Shown piece by piece: positions 1-8,500 of a DNA stretch of 64,000 nt. The stretch is from positions 4,216,001 through 4,280,000 of the forward strand of contig NZ_CP151996.1 of NCBI RefSeq assembly GCF_038593855.1, in the 5' to 3' direction. The notes below the pieces were generated by a model. It made no database searches and had not been told where the DNA came from. It was given only the letters and a program-made list of their open reading frames with translations. Each line of letters opens with the position of its first letter. The first letter of the stretch is position 1. Made by a program: the position numbers and the translations under genes. Source of the DNA: Lysinibacillus sp. FSL M8-0337 (GTDB lineage Bacteria; Bacillota; Bacilli; Bacillales_A; Planococcaceae).

Positions 1-233
1 AATGTTGGATTAGGGTTATTTCGTGCCTCGTGTTCATCTCGGTAATCAAAAATTGTTTTTACCCCTAATGTTTCAAAGCGCACCTTATCCGCTGGTGTCA
101 TCTTACCAAGTGCAGCTGAACGATATAGCAAGCCATTCTTTACGATACGACCATCCCTCGTCTTATAGCCACCCATGTCGCGGAAATTCAAGACTGCCTC
201 AAACGGAATAACTTTCATGTCAAACTGTGTCAT
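1..233 (-). CDS. Tyrosine-protein phosphatase, partial (C-terminus beyond the window)
   Basis: The first 77 residues of a protein-tyrosine/serine phosphatase of the Y_phosphatase3 type are present. The reading contains NFRDMGGYKTRDGR followed by GLLYRSAAL, the N-terminal signature of this family, in which a short N-terminal region precedes a catalytic Cys loop; that loop would lie outside the window. The ATG at 233 has a GGGAGG site 8 nt upstream. Family members dephosphorylate phosphotyrosine or phosphoserine in the cytoplasm; the substrate cannot be told from this fragment. Confidence is good for the family and low for the role. Confidence 0.8.
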   Translation of the reverse strand, partial: MTQFDMKVIPFEAVLNFRDMGGYKTRDGRIVKNGLLYRSAALGKMTPADKVRFETLGVKTIFDYRDEHEARNNPNPT

Positions 234-802
234 CCACTACGCCTCCCTTATGTTAGCAATCATTTCTACTTCTATTTTATAGAACAAACAAAGAGAATAC
301 CAATTATCCAATGCCTTATTTATTCAACTATATTTATTTTAAAACAGGAATAACGCTATTGTCCGCTTCGGCGAATACTTTCTACAAAGGAAGAAATGCC
401 AGCGGGCAACAACGGCATAGCAAAAACAGATAATGGGACAAAAGAGAAAAAGTGTTAGATTGATGGCAGTCAATCTAACACTTTTTTGCTGCGCCGTTAT
501 TGTCCGCTTCGGCGGTGCTTTCTGCGGGCACACCGTAAGCCGCAACCCTCGCTACGCGCGGTCTGTTGCGTCTAACATAATGTGCTTTTCCCGCTAGAGT
601 CACCACCTCCGCCACCAACAACTAGGGAACCCTTCTAATTTATTATTCATTGCAAAAGAAATAATAGTAAATATATTCTATATATTTTCTTAGCAAAAAT
701 TTATCAAAACCAATGTACCTCTATTTAAGATTTTAAGGTTATGTCCCAGCCTCTTTTCTCTTTCGCCTAAAGCTAATATGAAAGGTTCTTTACCGTTTAT
801 CC
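234..802. other. Intergenic region with hairpin repeat, no gene seen
   Basis: No credible gene lies in these 569 bases. The centre holds copy A of a dispersed hairpin repeat and two copies of the string TTGTCCGCTTCGGCG (about 358 and 500). The right part (600-800) is AT-rich without recognisable signals. A 68-codon open frame on the minus strand (339-545) runs through the repeat and is not believed. Confidence 0.7.
441..550. repeat. Dispersed hairpin repeat, copy A
   Basis: A stem-loop built from GTGTTAGATTGA and TCAATCTAACAC arms (about 447-487) is followed by a GC-richer block with GCGCCG, TTCGGCGGTGCTTTCTGCGGGCAC and TAAGCCGCAACC. The same hairpin recurs at 15058-15097 and 51232-51267. 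In copy B the neighbouring GCGGCTTACTGTG, GGAAAGCACCGCC block is also conserved, so the element is larger than the hairpin. It does not encode a protein. Confidence 0.8.
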
Positions 803-1771
803 TTATTTAAATAACTCAGGATATACAGCTTTTGCAATCATCTCAACAGCTTCCCCGATACGAGGTCCAGGACGATTTGAAATATCTGTATCAATAGCAT
901 TTACTGCTTTATCTTGAATAGCTGTAATCGTATTCCATCCATCACGTCCTAGAATTTCCCCTACTGGGTCTTTTACATAGTTGACCGTTGTTAAAATAAC
1001 TTGAGGGTTTTTCGCAATAACATCTTCCTCTGCAACCTTTACCCATCCTGTTTGGTCACCAAATACATTGTTGACATTTGCAGCATTTAAAATTTCCTGT
1101 TGGAAAGTACCAGCTGCTGTTGTATAAATATCAGGTTTTGGGCTAATTTCTAAGTAAACATTTTTTGGTGTTTCTACACTTTTTACTTTTGCTTGAACAT
1201 CAGCAATTTTCGCTTTAATCTCTTTGTTTAATTGCTCGCCTTTATCTTGTACACCCATCACTTCAGCAAGTTGTTGAATATCTCCATAAACATCTTCAAA
1301 TGATGCAGCTGATTGAATAACAAATACTTTCACACCTGCATCTTCAAGACCTTTTAGTGCATCTAGTGTCTCTTCATTTCCTGTAGAGTACGCAATGACA
1401 ACATCTGGCTTTAAGGCTACAATTCGTTCGCTATTAAATGTCACTGAATCTGACACACGTTCGATGTTTTTTGCTTCTTCTGGGTACGTATCATATTCTG
1501 TAGCTCCGACAACTTTATCGCCAACACCTAGTGCAAATAAAATTTCTGTGTTACTTGGTTGTAATGACACAACAGTTTTCGGTACTGCATCAAATGCTAC
1601 TTCTACATCGCGATCATCCTTAACTTTATAGCCACTTTGCTCAACTTGTTGGTCCGATTTAGATGTATCGTCATTTTTCGCTTTATCTGCTGTGCCGCAT
1701 CCTGTCAATACAAGCGCAAGCATTAACACAGTAAGCCATTGGAATTTTAATAGTTTTTTCACTTTATTCAT
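803..1771 (-). CDS. btuF: BtuF-like cobalamin ABC transporter substrate-binding lipoprotein
   Basis: A 322-aa periplasmic-binding (TroA/BtuF fold) lipoprotein with a short signal sequence ending in the lipobox LTGC (Cys about residue 25). The body shows KTVVSLQPSNTEILFALG and RPGPRIGEAVEMIAKAVYP, typical of class III binding proteins for corrinoids or siderophores. A cobalamin riboswitch lies upstream and the preceding gene is a cobalamin adenosyltransferase, so vitamin B12 or a corrinoid is the likely ligand. It overlaps the upstream gene by 8 nt, which implies translational coupling. The ATG at 1771 sits almost on top of its AAGGAG site, so the in-frame GTG three codons on is an alternative start. 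No permease or ATPase is encoded next to it, so these must be elsewhere. Confidence 0.82.
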   Translation of the reverse strand: MNKVKKLLKFQWLTVLMLALVLTGCGTADKAKNDDTSKSDQQVEQSGYKVKDDRDVEVAFDAVPKTVVSLQPSNTEILFALGVGDKVVGATEYDTYPEEAKNIERVSDSVTFNSERIVALKPDVVIAYSTGNEETLDALKGLEDAGVKVFVIQSAASFEDVYGDIQQLAEVMGVQDKGEQLNKEIKAKIADVQAKVKSVETPKNVYLEISPKPDIYTTAAGTFQQEILNAANVNNVFGDQTGWVKVAEEDVIAKNPQVILTTVNYVKDPVGEILGRDGWNTITAIQDKAVNAIDTDISNRPGPRIGEAVEMIAKAVYPELFK

Positions 1772-2306
1772 TCTCCTTCTTTTTCTTCATTGGATATGAT
1801 TTGCTAATAAACGGGATTTCAGCGATTCCAGCCTGTTGATTCATGTAAACAGCCATAACAAAAAATACATTAGCTAGTAATCCTAAGTAGTCGAAAAGAA
1901 TGGCCGGTACTTCCCTTTCCTCTGACACTTTATGTAGCACGCGGTACGATTTTTTTGCCTCACTCCGACATAAGTGAAGCGCAGTTGCAGCCCCCGTGCC
2001 TTGTGGCAAAACAAAATTTTGTATTTGTTCCTTTACATGTCCTACATAAAAATCATAACGATCACTGAGCCAGGACAAATCTTCTTCCGTTACCGCAAGT
2101 TTGCCACGTACCGAGCCGTTGACATGGTATGCCATTGGCAAAATAGTCAATAAATCTGCCCCGACTAGTTCAACTTCTTCGGCTTTTACAGCAGCCAATG
2201 CTACACCGATATGCGTTGTTAAACTATCTGTACGGATTTCAAAATCAACTGTAGATATTTTTTCACGCATGAATGGGTAACAAGAATAACGCGCATCTTT
2301 TTTCAT
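1764..2306 (-). CDS. PduO-like ATP:cob(I)alamin adenosyltransferase (divergent)
   Basis: A 180-aa protein resembling the PduO/Cob_adeno_trans helical bundle. The best match is the stretch FVLPQGTGAATALHLCRSEAKKSYR (about residues 100-125, given here as key motif positions LPQGTG, ALHLCR and KKSYR), which corresponds to the FxLPxG...ALHxAR segment of the family. The usual N-terminal KIYTKTGD nucleotide loop is not visible, so the protein is either a divergent enzyme or a corrinoid-binding relative. Known family members transfer the adenosyl group from ATP to cob(I)alamin. It is the first gene after the cobalamin riboswitch and overlaps the btuF-like gene. RBS AAGGG lies 7 nt before the ATG. 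Role inferred from fold motif and context. Confidence 0.65.
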   Translation of the reverse strand: MKKDARYSCYPFMREKISTVDFEIRTDSLTTHIGVALAAVKAEEVELVGADLLTILPMAYHVNGSVRGKLAVTEEDLSWLSDRYDFYVGHVKEQIQNFVLPQGTGAATALHLCRSEAKKSYRVLHKVSEEREVPAILFDYLGLLANVFFVMAVYMNQQAGIAEIPFISKSYPMKKKKENE

Positions 2307-2354
2307 CTGTAATCCCTTCTTTCTTTCATGAACAGATTTTGCTTAAAAGGTGCA

Positions 2355-2670
2355 TAAAAAAACGTCGCTCCCTAGGGAACGACGAAAATAGCATATATAG
2401 TGTTGTCTAACGAAGACAGCTAATGTATTTGCCGTATATCCTCCTAGCTTCCGAAGAGTTTTTATACATTAAATAACGGTCGGTCTCCTGGCTCGTACAG
2501 TTAGCTACCTTCATTTCGTAGCGCTCATAAAGCCTTCCCATCCTGTTGTCTTTGGACAGTGGCATGTATTATGATTTTTGTACTTACAGTTGCGGAAACA
2601 GCTTCGGTCTTACACCGAATTCCCGATTATGCTAAAATTAGCACCATTATTCTGCAAGAATTATTCACTT
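2355..2670 (-). promoter_or_regulatory. Cobalamin (AdoCbl) riboswitch with terminator platform
   Basis: On the minus strand the aptamer carries the B12 landmarks in order: a GGTGC start, CGGTGTAAGACCGAAGC-like stem, GCCACTG, GGGAAGGC and finally GAGCCAGGAGACCGACCG (about 2478-2495). Downstream, CGTCGTTCCCTAGGGAGCGACG followed by seven T (2384-2355) is an intrinsic terminator just before the adenosyltransferase gene. This arrangement is that of a transcriptional OFF switch: cobalamin binding should favour termination. Confidence 0.93.
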
Positions 2671-2817
2671 GAATAGCAGTTTATCATATATGGATTTAAA
2701 AAAATAGTTATGAGATTGAAGTATAATCGAATATATCCACACCGTACTTAGCACTATTTCTACATAGTGACCAGCTATTCGTTATTCTTTCCTAATAATT
2801 CTGACTAAAAGAACTAG

Positions 2818-3363
2818 CTATAAAATTTTTTCAATTGCTTGCTCAATATCTAGTTGGGAATCAGTTGGTTCGAAGCGTTCAACTATATTACCTTGATTAT
2901 CTACTAAAAATTTCGTAAAGTTCCAACGAATATTACGCCCATCTAAAAAGCTAGGAGCGATTTGGATAATTGATTCCGCTAACATCTTTTCCTGCATATT
3001 GGCTTTGCCGAATTCACGAAAATCTACTTCGTGCTTTAAATAATTGAATAATGGATGTGTCCCCTCGCCATTTACTTGAACTATTTCAAAGATTGGGAAT
3101 GTTACCCCGTAGTTAATTTGACAAAGTTTAATGGTCTTTGCTCCATCTTCTGGGTTTTGTTCTCCAAATTGATTACAAGGGAAACCTAACACAATAAAAT
3201 TATCCTTGCCATATTTATCATACATTTTCTGTAAATCTTCGAATTGATATGTAAAATCACATTGGTTGGCTGTGTTGACAATTAGCATCGTCTTTCCACG
3301 ATAGGTTTCCATTGATAAAATTTCACCGTTTGGCTTCTTTACTAAATAATTATAAATACCCAT
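2818..3363 (-). CDS. Glutathione peroxidase family protein (thiol peroxidase)
   Basis: A 181-aa protein of the GPx/BsaA family. The peroxidatic Cys35 lies in NTANQCDFTYQF, followed by the conserved GFPCNQFGEQNP (Cys about 73) and WNFTKFLVD containing the family Trp and Asn. The length is usual for bacterial GPx. There is no signal peptide, so it acts in the cytoplasm, where such enzymes reduce peroxides, usually with thioredoxin rather than glutathione in Bacilli. The gene is monocistronic by spacing (about 500 nt from the riboswitch operon and 270 nt from the next gene). Confidence 0.92.
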   Translation of the reverse strand: MGIYNYLVKKPNGEILSMETYRGKTMLIVNTANQCDFTYQFEDLQKMYDKYGKDNFIVLGFPCNQFGEQNPEDGAKTIKLCQINYGVTFPIFEIVQVNGEGTHPLFNYLKHEVDFREFGKANMQEKMLAESIIQIAPSFLDGRNIRWNFTKFLVDNQGNIVERFEPTDSQLDIEQAIEKIL

Positions 3364-3605
3364 TATCTCGACCCTTTCTACTTTCTATTTTTTTATATAG
3401 AATGACCAACTATAACCCCTCACCGTTATGTGAACAATTATGTTGCTTATTCCTCAACAAATGGTTTTGTCGCTTTTTTTGAAATCTAATAACTATTGCC
3501 TACTAAATCCCTCATAAGTAAATAAGACCTATATTCACATGAATCAAAAATACTGTTTTTTTTATTATAACAATAACTTTTCTTTCTTCAAAATAACACG
3601 CTCAA

Positions 3606-3643
3606 CCATAAAAATAGCCATCTCGCTATGTTAACGGATGGCT
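3606..3643 (-). terminator. Terminator overlapping the end of the HEAT-like gene
   Basis: AGCCATC and GATGGCT arms form a stem-loop that includes the last codons of the gene ending at 3631; on the minus strand the stem is followed by ATTTTTAT. Confidence 0.6.
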
Positions 3644-4179
3644 GTTTTATATTTCTTTTTACATTTTGTATCTTGCTCTTCTTCAATTAATCTCATGGCA
3701 ATATCCAACAATTTATGATCATTAGTAGCATCAAATAATTTCTTGAATGAGACAATAATATCATAACGAATAAGTGTTGGTTGTTTTTCATCCATACAAG
3801 TTTGGAACCTTTTTGCTAAATAAGAAACAATTAAATCTCTTTGAACCTGTCCTGCAAGTCCTATTTGCCAGATTGCTTGTAATGCCTGTCTTGCGGTTAC
3901 TTTTCTTTCATCATACGTCACTGCCCAGATTTTTAGAAAATCATCAAGAACACGCTCTTCCGGATCACTCTTTGCTGCTAACGCACATAAAAACTGCGCA
4001 GCACGCGCACGCGCATGTCCATTATTATATGTAAGGGCTTTAACAAGTTGTTCCCAAACTGCATATGTCCAATCGACTGGCTCTTGCACAATCTTCATCA
4101 ATTTTCTATAAGACTCGTATTCAATTTCACGGTCACGCTCTGTTAAATTACTAAAAAGCTCCAAAATCTCTTTTTCCAT
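3631..4179 (-). CDS. HEAT-like helical repeat protein, unknown role
   Basis: A 182-aa all-helical, soluble protein. Residues about 40-130 read as paired amphipathic helices, for example YAVWEQLVKAL..HARARAAQFLCALA and RKVTARQALQAIWQIGL, which resemble HEAT/armadillo-type repeats such as those in DNA-alkylation-repair-like proteins. No catalytic motif is visible. Such folds usually bind proteins or nucleic acids. It stands alone between glutathione peroxidase and a divergently transcribed membrane protein. Function unknown. Confidence 0.6.
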   Translation of the reverse strand: MEKEILELFSNLTERDREIEYESYRKLMKIVQEPVDWTYAVWEQLVKALTYNNGHARARAAQFLCALAAKSDPEERVLDDFLKIWAVTYDERKVTARQALQAIWQIGLAGQVQRDLIVSYLAKRFQTCMDEKQPTLIRYDIIVSFKKLFDATNDHKLLDIAMRLIEEEQDTKCKKKYKTAIR

Positions 4180-4273
4180 GATTTATCCCTACCTTCATTA
4201 CTTTCAGAACGTTTTCAAATTTTAATTTTAATGTGTTACACTGTACTTAAATTAATGATAAAAAGGAGAGCTT

Positions 4274-5332
4274 ATGAATAGATCTATAACTCGAAAGTTG
4301 ATTATACGAACGCTAGCGATTATATGCCTCCTAGTAGCTGCATATTTTATCATACCAGTCTCCGTGCCCATACTATTAGCAGGTGTTACAGCTTTTTTAT
4401 TGGAACCCATTGTCATGTTTTTTAAACGAAAATGGAAAATGTCTCGGAAAATAGCTGTTGCGTTTATATACATAGTAAGTGTTATTTTTATTTCTATTAT
4501 CTGTTACTTTACTATTACACAACTAATGTCGCAAATAATTTCCATTTCCAAACAAGCACCTTACTATATTTCTAAGCTATCTGAGATGTGGGGGCATATG
4601 CAAGAGAATATTTCAAAATATACAGAAGACTTTCCGACTGAAGTGAGTTCCTCACTTCAAAAAACGGCAACCGACTTTATTAAGAAAATTGAAGAATCTT
4701 TTTTAAACTTCTTTAATTATACCAAAGTTACGACCTTCTTTTCACAAATTCCAAGCCTCTTTATTAGTCTTCTCGTTTATATGATTGCTCTATTTTTATT
4801 TATGCTCGATTTACCTAAATTAAAACAGATAACGTATAAATATTTAAAGCCATCAACAGAAAAGAAATTAAAAATTATTACGAATCGTTTAAAAGATGCA
4901 TTTTTCGGTTTTATGAAGGCACAAGTTCTTGTTAGCTTTATTATTGCAGGAGTTACATTTGTTGGGTTACTCCTTATTCAACCAAAATTTGCGCTAACAA
5001 TGACTTTTATTATTTGGATTATTGATGTTATCCCGTTCCTCGGCTCCATTATTATTTTAGCGCCTTGGGGAACTTACCACCTGTTGATGGGGAATACATC
5101 GATTGCCATTAAGCTCTTTGTTCTTGCAGCTATTTTATTAATTATTCGTCGAACTGTCGAGCCTAAAGTAATGGGCGCACATATCGGTTTATCGCCTCTA
5201 CCAACATTAATAGCGATGTTTGTTGGTCTACAACTATTCGGTATCATCGGCTTACTTGTAGGGCCATTTGTTATCATCTTATTGTTTGCCTTAAAAGAAA
5301 CAGGGGTTATTAAAATCAATTTTAAAATCTAG
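4274..5332 (+). CDS. AI-2E family / YtvI-like integral membrane protein
   Basis: A 352-aa protein with about seven to eight hydrophobic segments: two near the N-terminus (residues 10-45), one at 60-85, one at 155-180 and a cluster from 210 to 350. The C-terminal stretch EPKVMGAHIGLSPLPTLIAM followed by GLQLFGIIGLLVGPF is the hallmark of the AI-2E transporter family (PF01594), and this version is close to the sporulation membrane protein YtvI group. A soluble helical region at 85-150 is also typical. RBS AGGAG stands 5 nt before the ATG. The substrate is unknown; a sporulation role is an inference from family resemblance. Confidence 0.8.
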   Translation: MNRSITRKLIIRTLAIICLLVAAYFIIPVSVPILLAGVTAFLLEPIVMFFKRKWKMSRKIAVAFIYIVSVIFISIICYFTITQLMSQIISISKQAPYYISKLSEMWGHMQENISKYTEDFPTEVSSSLQKTATDFIKKIEESFLNFFNYTKVTTFFSQIPSLFISLLVYMIALFLFMLDLPKLKQITYKYLKPSTEKKLKIITNRLKDAFFGFMKAQVLVSFIIAGVTFVGLLLIQPKFALTMTFIIWIIDVIPFLGSIIILAPWGTYHLLMGNTSIAIKLFVLAAILLIIRRTVEPKVMGAHIGLSPLPTLIAMFVGLQLFGIIGLLVGPFVIILLFALKETGVIKINFKI

Positions 5333-5444
5333 CAGATGTGTTTTGGAAGAGGGCGGGCGCCAAGTTGTAAGAAGTAACAAAACGTCGCTCGCAAATTTAC
5401 AGCTGTGCTAAAGTCCTACCAACGAGAATTATAAAAATAAACAC

Positions 5445-5480
5445 AGGGCACATTCTATTCATGATAAATAGAAGTGCCCT
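5445..5480 (-). terminator. Terminator of the SLH surface-protein gene
   Basis: AGGGCAC-TTCTAT and ATAGAA-GTGCCCT arms around a short loop. On the minus strand the stem is followed by GTGTTTATTTTTAT, a fitting position 26 nt after the stop at 5506. Confidence 0.65.
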
Positions 5481-5505
5481 ACATTATTGTCTATTCTCTA
5501 CTGTT

Positions 5506-8500
5506 TTAATTAATAAGCTCCGCTTTCTTTAAGAAGCGTTCGATTATTACCGCTACTTCTGCACGTGATATGTTGGCAGTTGGCGCAATTGTTTTATTTT
5601 CTTTGCCTGTTACTAAACCTGTTTTCACTGCAACTGCAATAGGAGATTTAGCATATTCAGCAATTTGTCCTTCATCTTTAAACGTAGCTAAAATAGTTGT
5701 CGCTTCTTGCTCTGAAATCGTTTTATCTACATCGGTTAATAACAAAGCACGCGCTAAAATAGTCATTGCTTGCTGACGTGTAATTTTATCATTCGGCCCA
5801 AAGTTCCCATTGCTGTAACCTTGAATAAGCTTGTATTCACTTGCAGCATTGATATAGCTTGCATACCATGCATCTGTTGTTACATCTGCATAATGATTAG
5901 TACGATCATCTGTTTTTAAACCGAGCGCACGGACTATAATAGCAGCAAATTGTGCACGTGTTATATCTTGATTAGGTGCAAATATGCCCTCACGTACTCC
6001 ATTAATAATCATTCGAGAGCCAAGATTATTTACAGCCTCTTTTGACCAATGATTGGCCACATCCTTAAATTCAATTGGATTCCAAACAAGAGCATACGTA
6101 CTATTCGTTAAGCTATTAATCACCGCATAGTACTTTCCTTCTTTTTGTATTACCTTTGTCGGTACATGATGCGTTGTGCCGTCTTGTTTAACGACAATTC
6201 CTGTTGTAATTTTGCTTGCTTCTACGTCTTTTGGTACCGCTATAGTTCGTTGAACATAAGCATTGAAGCTTGTAACATCAACCGTTTTCATAGCACTTAC
6301 CGCTTTTACAGTAAATTCAATAGGTGCAACCATTACAGAGAAGTTACCTTGTTGTGCCACATTTTCTACAAACTTCACCATATCGTTTGTAGGCTTCGCA
6401 ATTTCAATTTGCACTTTAATATCTTCAAGTGCAATACCCTTGCCTATTTGCGTAGAAATAGCATCTATATTGATTTGTGAAGCTGGCAATGTGTAAGAAG
6501 CTGTTGGTGTTTGAATAACTACTATTGCTTGCTCATTCTGCATATTTTTTACCATTTGAGCATTTAATTCTCCAACAATGATATCAGCATCATTGTTTAC
6601 AGGAATAGTCACTACAGCTTTATTACCTTCTGCTGCTAGTTTTTCTTGTAACTTTTTAGAATCTACCGTGACAGTCATTACTTTTTGAGACCCTACCTGT
6701 GTATTTGTCGCTTTACCAATGGCCTCTTCCTTACCATTAACAAGTACTTTTACTTCTTCTGTAGGAGTCGGCTTTGGAGTAGGTTCCGACGTTGACGGCG
6801 TACTAGAAGAAGAACCACCATCACCACTAGACATCACTTCCCACTTCGCATAGACCGTTGTATTGCCTACAATTCCTTTTGTAAAATCAAACAACTTTGT
6901 CAGTTCACGATCCATATACCAACCACCAAAAGTGTAACCAGCCTTCGTTGGATTTTCGCTTGGTTTTGTAGCGACAGCGCCCTCTTTTACTTTTTGCGCT
7001 TGCACTTTACTACCACCATTCACTTCAAAGGTAACAGTAAATTGTGGTACAACCGTTATTTCAAAATCAGTCGTAACTTTGCCTCCAAAGTCGTCTTCAG
7101 CAGTAACAGTAATGGTTGCTTGTCCGGCTGATAATGGGTTAATTTTTAGATTATTATCTTTGATTGAAACTGTTGCAATTGCTTCTTTATGTGAAGTTGC
7201 AGATAGTGTCAAAGAATCATTATCTAAATCCTTAAACGTAGTCGACAAGTCGATTGAGATAGCATCACCACCTGCAATACCTTGTTGATTTGCAATCGCT
7301 TCATTGACAGTAGGTATTTGGTTTTCTTGTACAGAAAAAACGACATTTCCTGTTGCTTCTTTCGGATCAATTAATCCAGAAGTTGTACCATCATCTACAA
7401 TTGTATATTGAAAGCCCGCTTGACCTTTAAAATCCTTTTCTAAGGCAAACTTAATTTCATCATTTTCAATCGTTACGGTTCCGCCTACTGCATTATCAAC
7501 AGATTTCACGCTAAGTTTTTGATTGTTTTCGTTTTCTGGACCTGCTTTATCATTACCAAGCAGCTCAGCAAACGTGATGATTTTAGCTTTAGCATTTTCT
7601 TTCACTGTTAGTGTATCATCTGTCGCGATTGGTTCATCATTCACTTCACTCACAGAAATAGTACCTTGCGCTGTATGACTTAAGCCACTTTCTGTTGCAT
7701 CAAGTGCTGCAGCAACATCAAAACTAAAGACATCATTTGCCACTGAATTTAAATATTGTGTCGGCGTGAACTTTAAACCGCTATTCCCTTCAGCAATGGT
7801 AATAAAATCTCCATTTTGGATGACTGTTGTACCATCGTTTTTAAATAATGCCCCACCTTGAATATTGCTAATTTTCAGATGTGTAACGGCATTTCCATCT
7901 TCTGATGTAATAACTAATCCACTTTGCGTTTGACTATGTTCTGTAGTCGAAGCATTTGTAATAACTGGCATACTTGCACTTCTGATTACAGTTAATGTAT
8001 ACGTATTTTCAATACCATTGCTAGACTTTACAACGACAGGTATACTATTTTTCCCAACTTGGAGTGAAAGCTCATCAGATGGACTGTCACTCGTAACATC
8101 TGTATCTAGTACTTTTATTGTAGCGGCAGTATCCATTACGGTCGGTGTTACCTTTAACGAAGTGACTGCATTATCTACATGGACTGTATAGTCATTTGTG
8201 TCTTCTGCAAAAGTAGGGCTTAGCGTTCCTTCACTCACCGTTAAATTAGACAGTGTTGGTGGATTGCCCACTACAACATTACATGTTGCAAATTTTGTAC
8301 CATCCTTTGTTGAAGTGACCGTAATGGTAGCGCTACCTTCTGCTAAACCTGTCACTAAACCATTTTGGTCAACTGTTACAATCGTAGGATCACTAGATAC
8401 CCACGTTACATCTTGAAATGTTGTATTTGCAGGAGTAAATAAAGCTGTTAACTGTTTTGTTGCATTTGGTTTAAGCGTTATATTCGTTTGATCGAGCGCT

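Noticed and set aside
339-545. 68-codon open frame on the minus strand, similar to a frame at 14999-15190
   Set aside because: Both run through copies of the hairpin repeat. The similarity comes from the repeat, there is no ribosome site, and the frames are not conserved as protein.
803-1771. Haem or ferric-siderophore binding protein in place of BtuF
   Set aside because: The fold alone does not tell, but the cobalamin riboswitch and the adenosyltransferase favour a corrinoid.
6145-6496. Plus-strand open frames opposite the SLH gene
   Set aside because: They are shadows of a clearly coding minus strand; their composition is unnatural and they lack ribosome sites.
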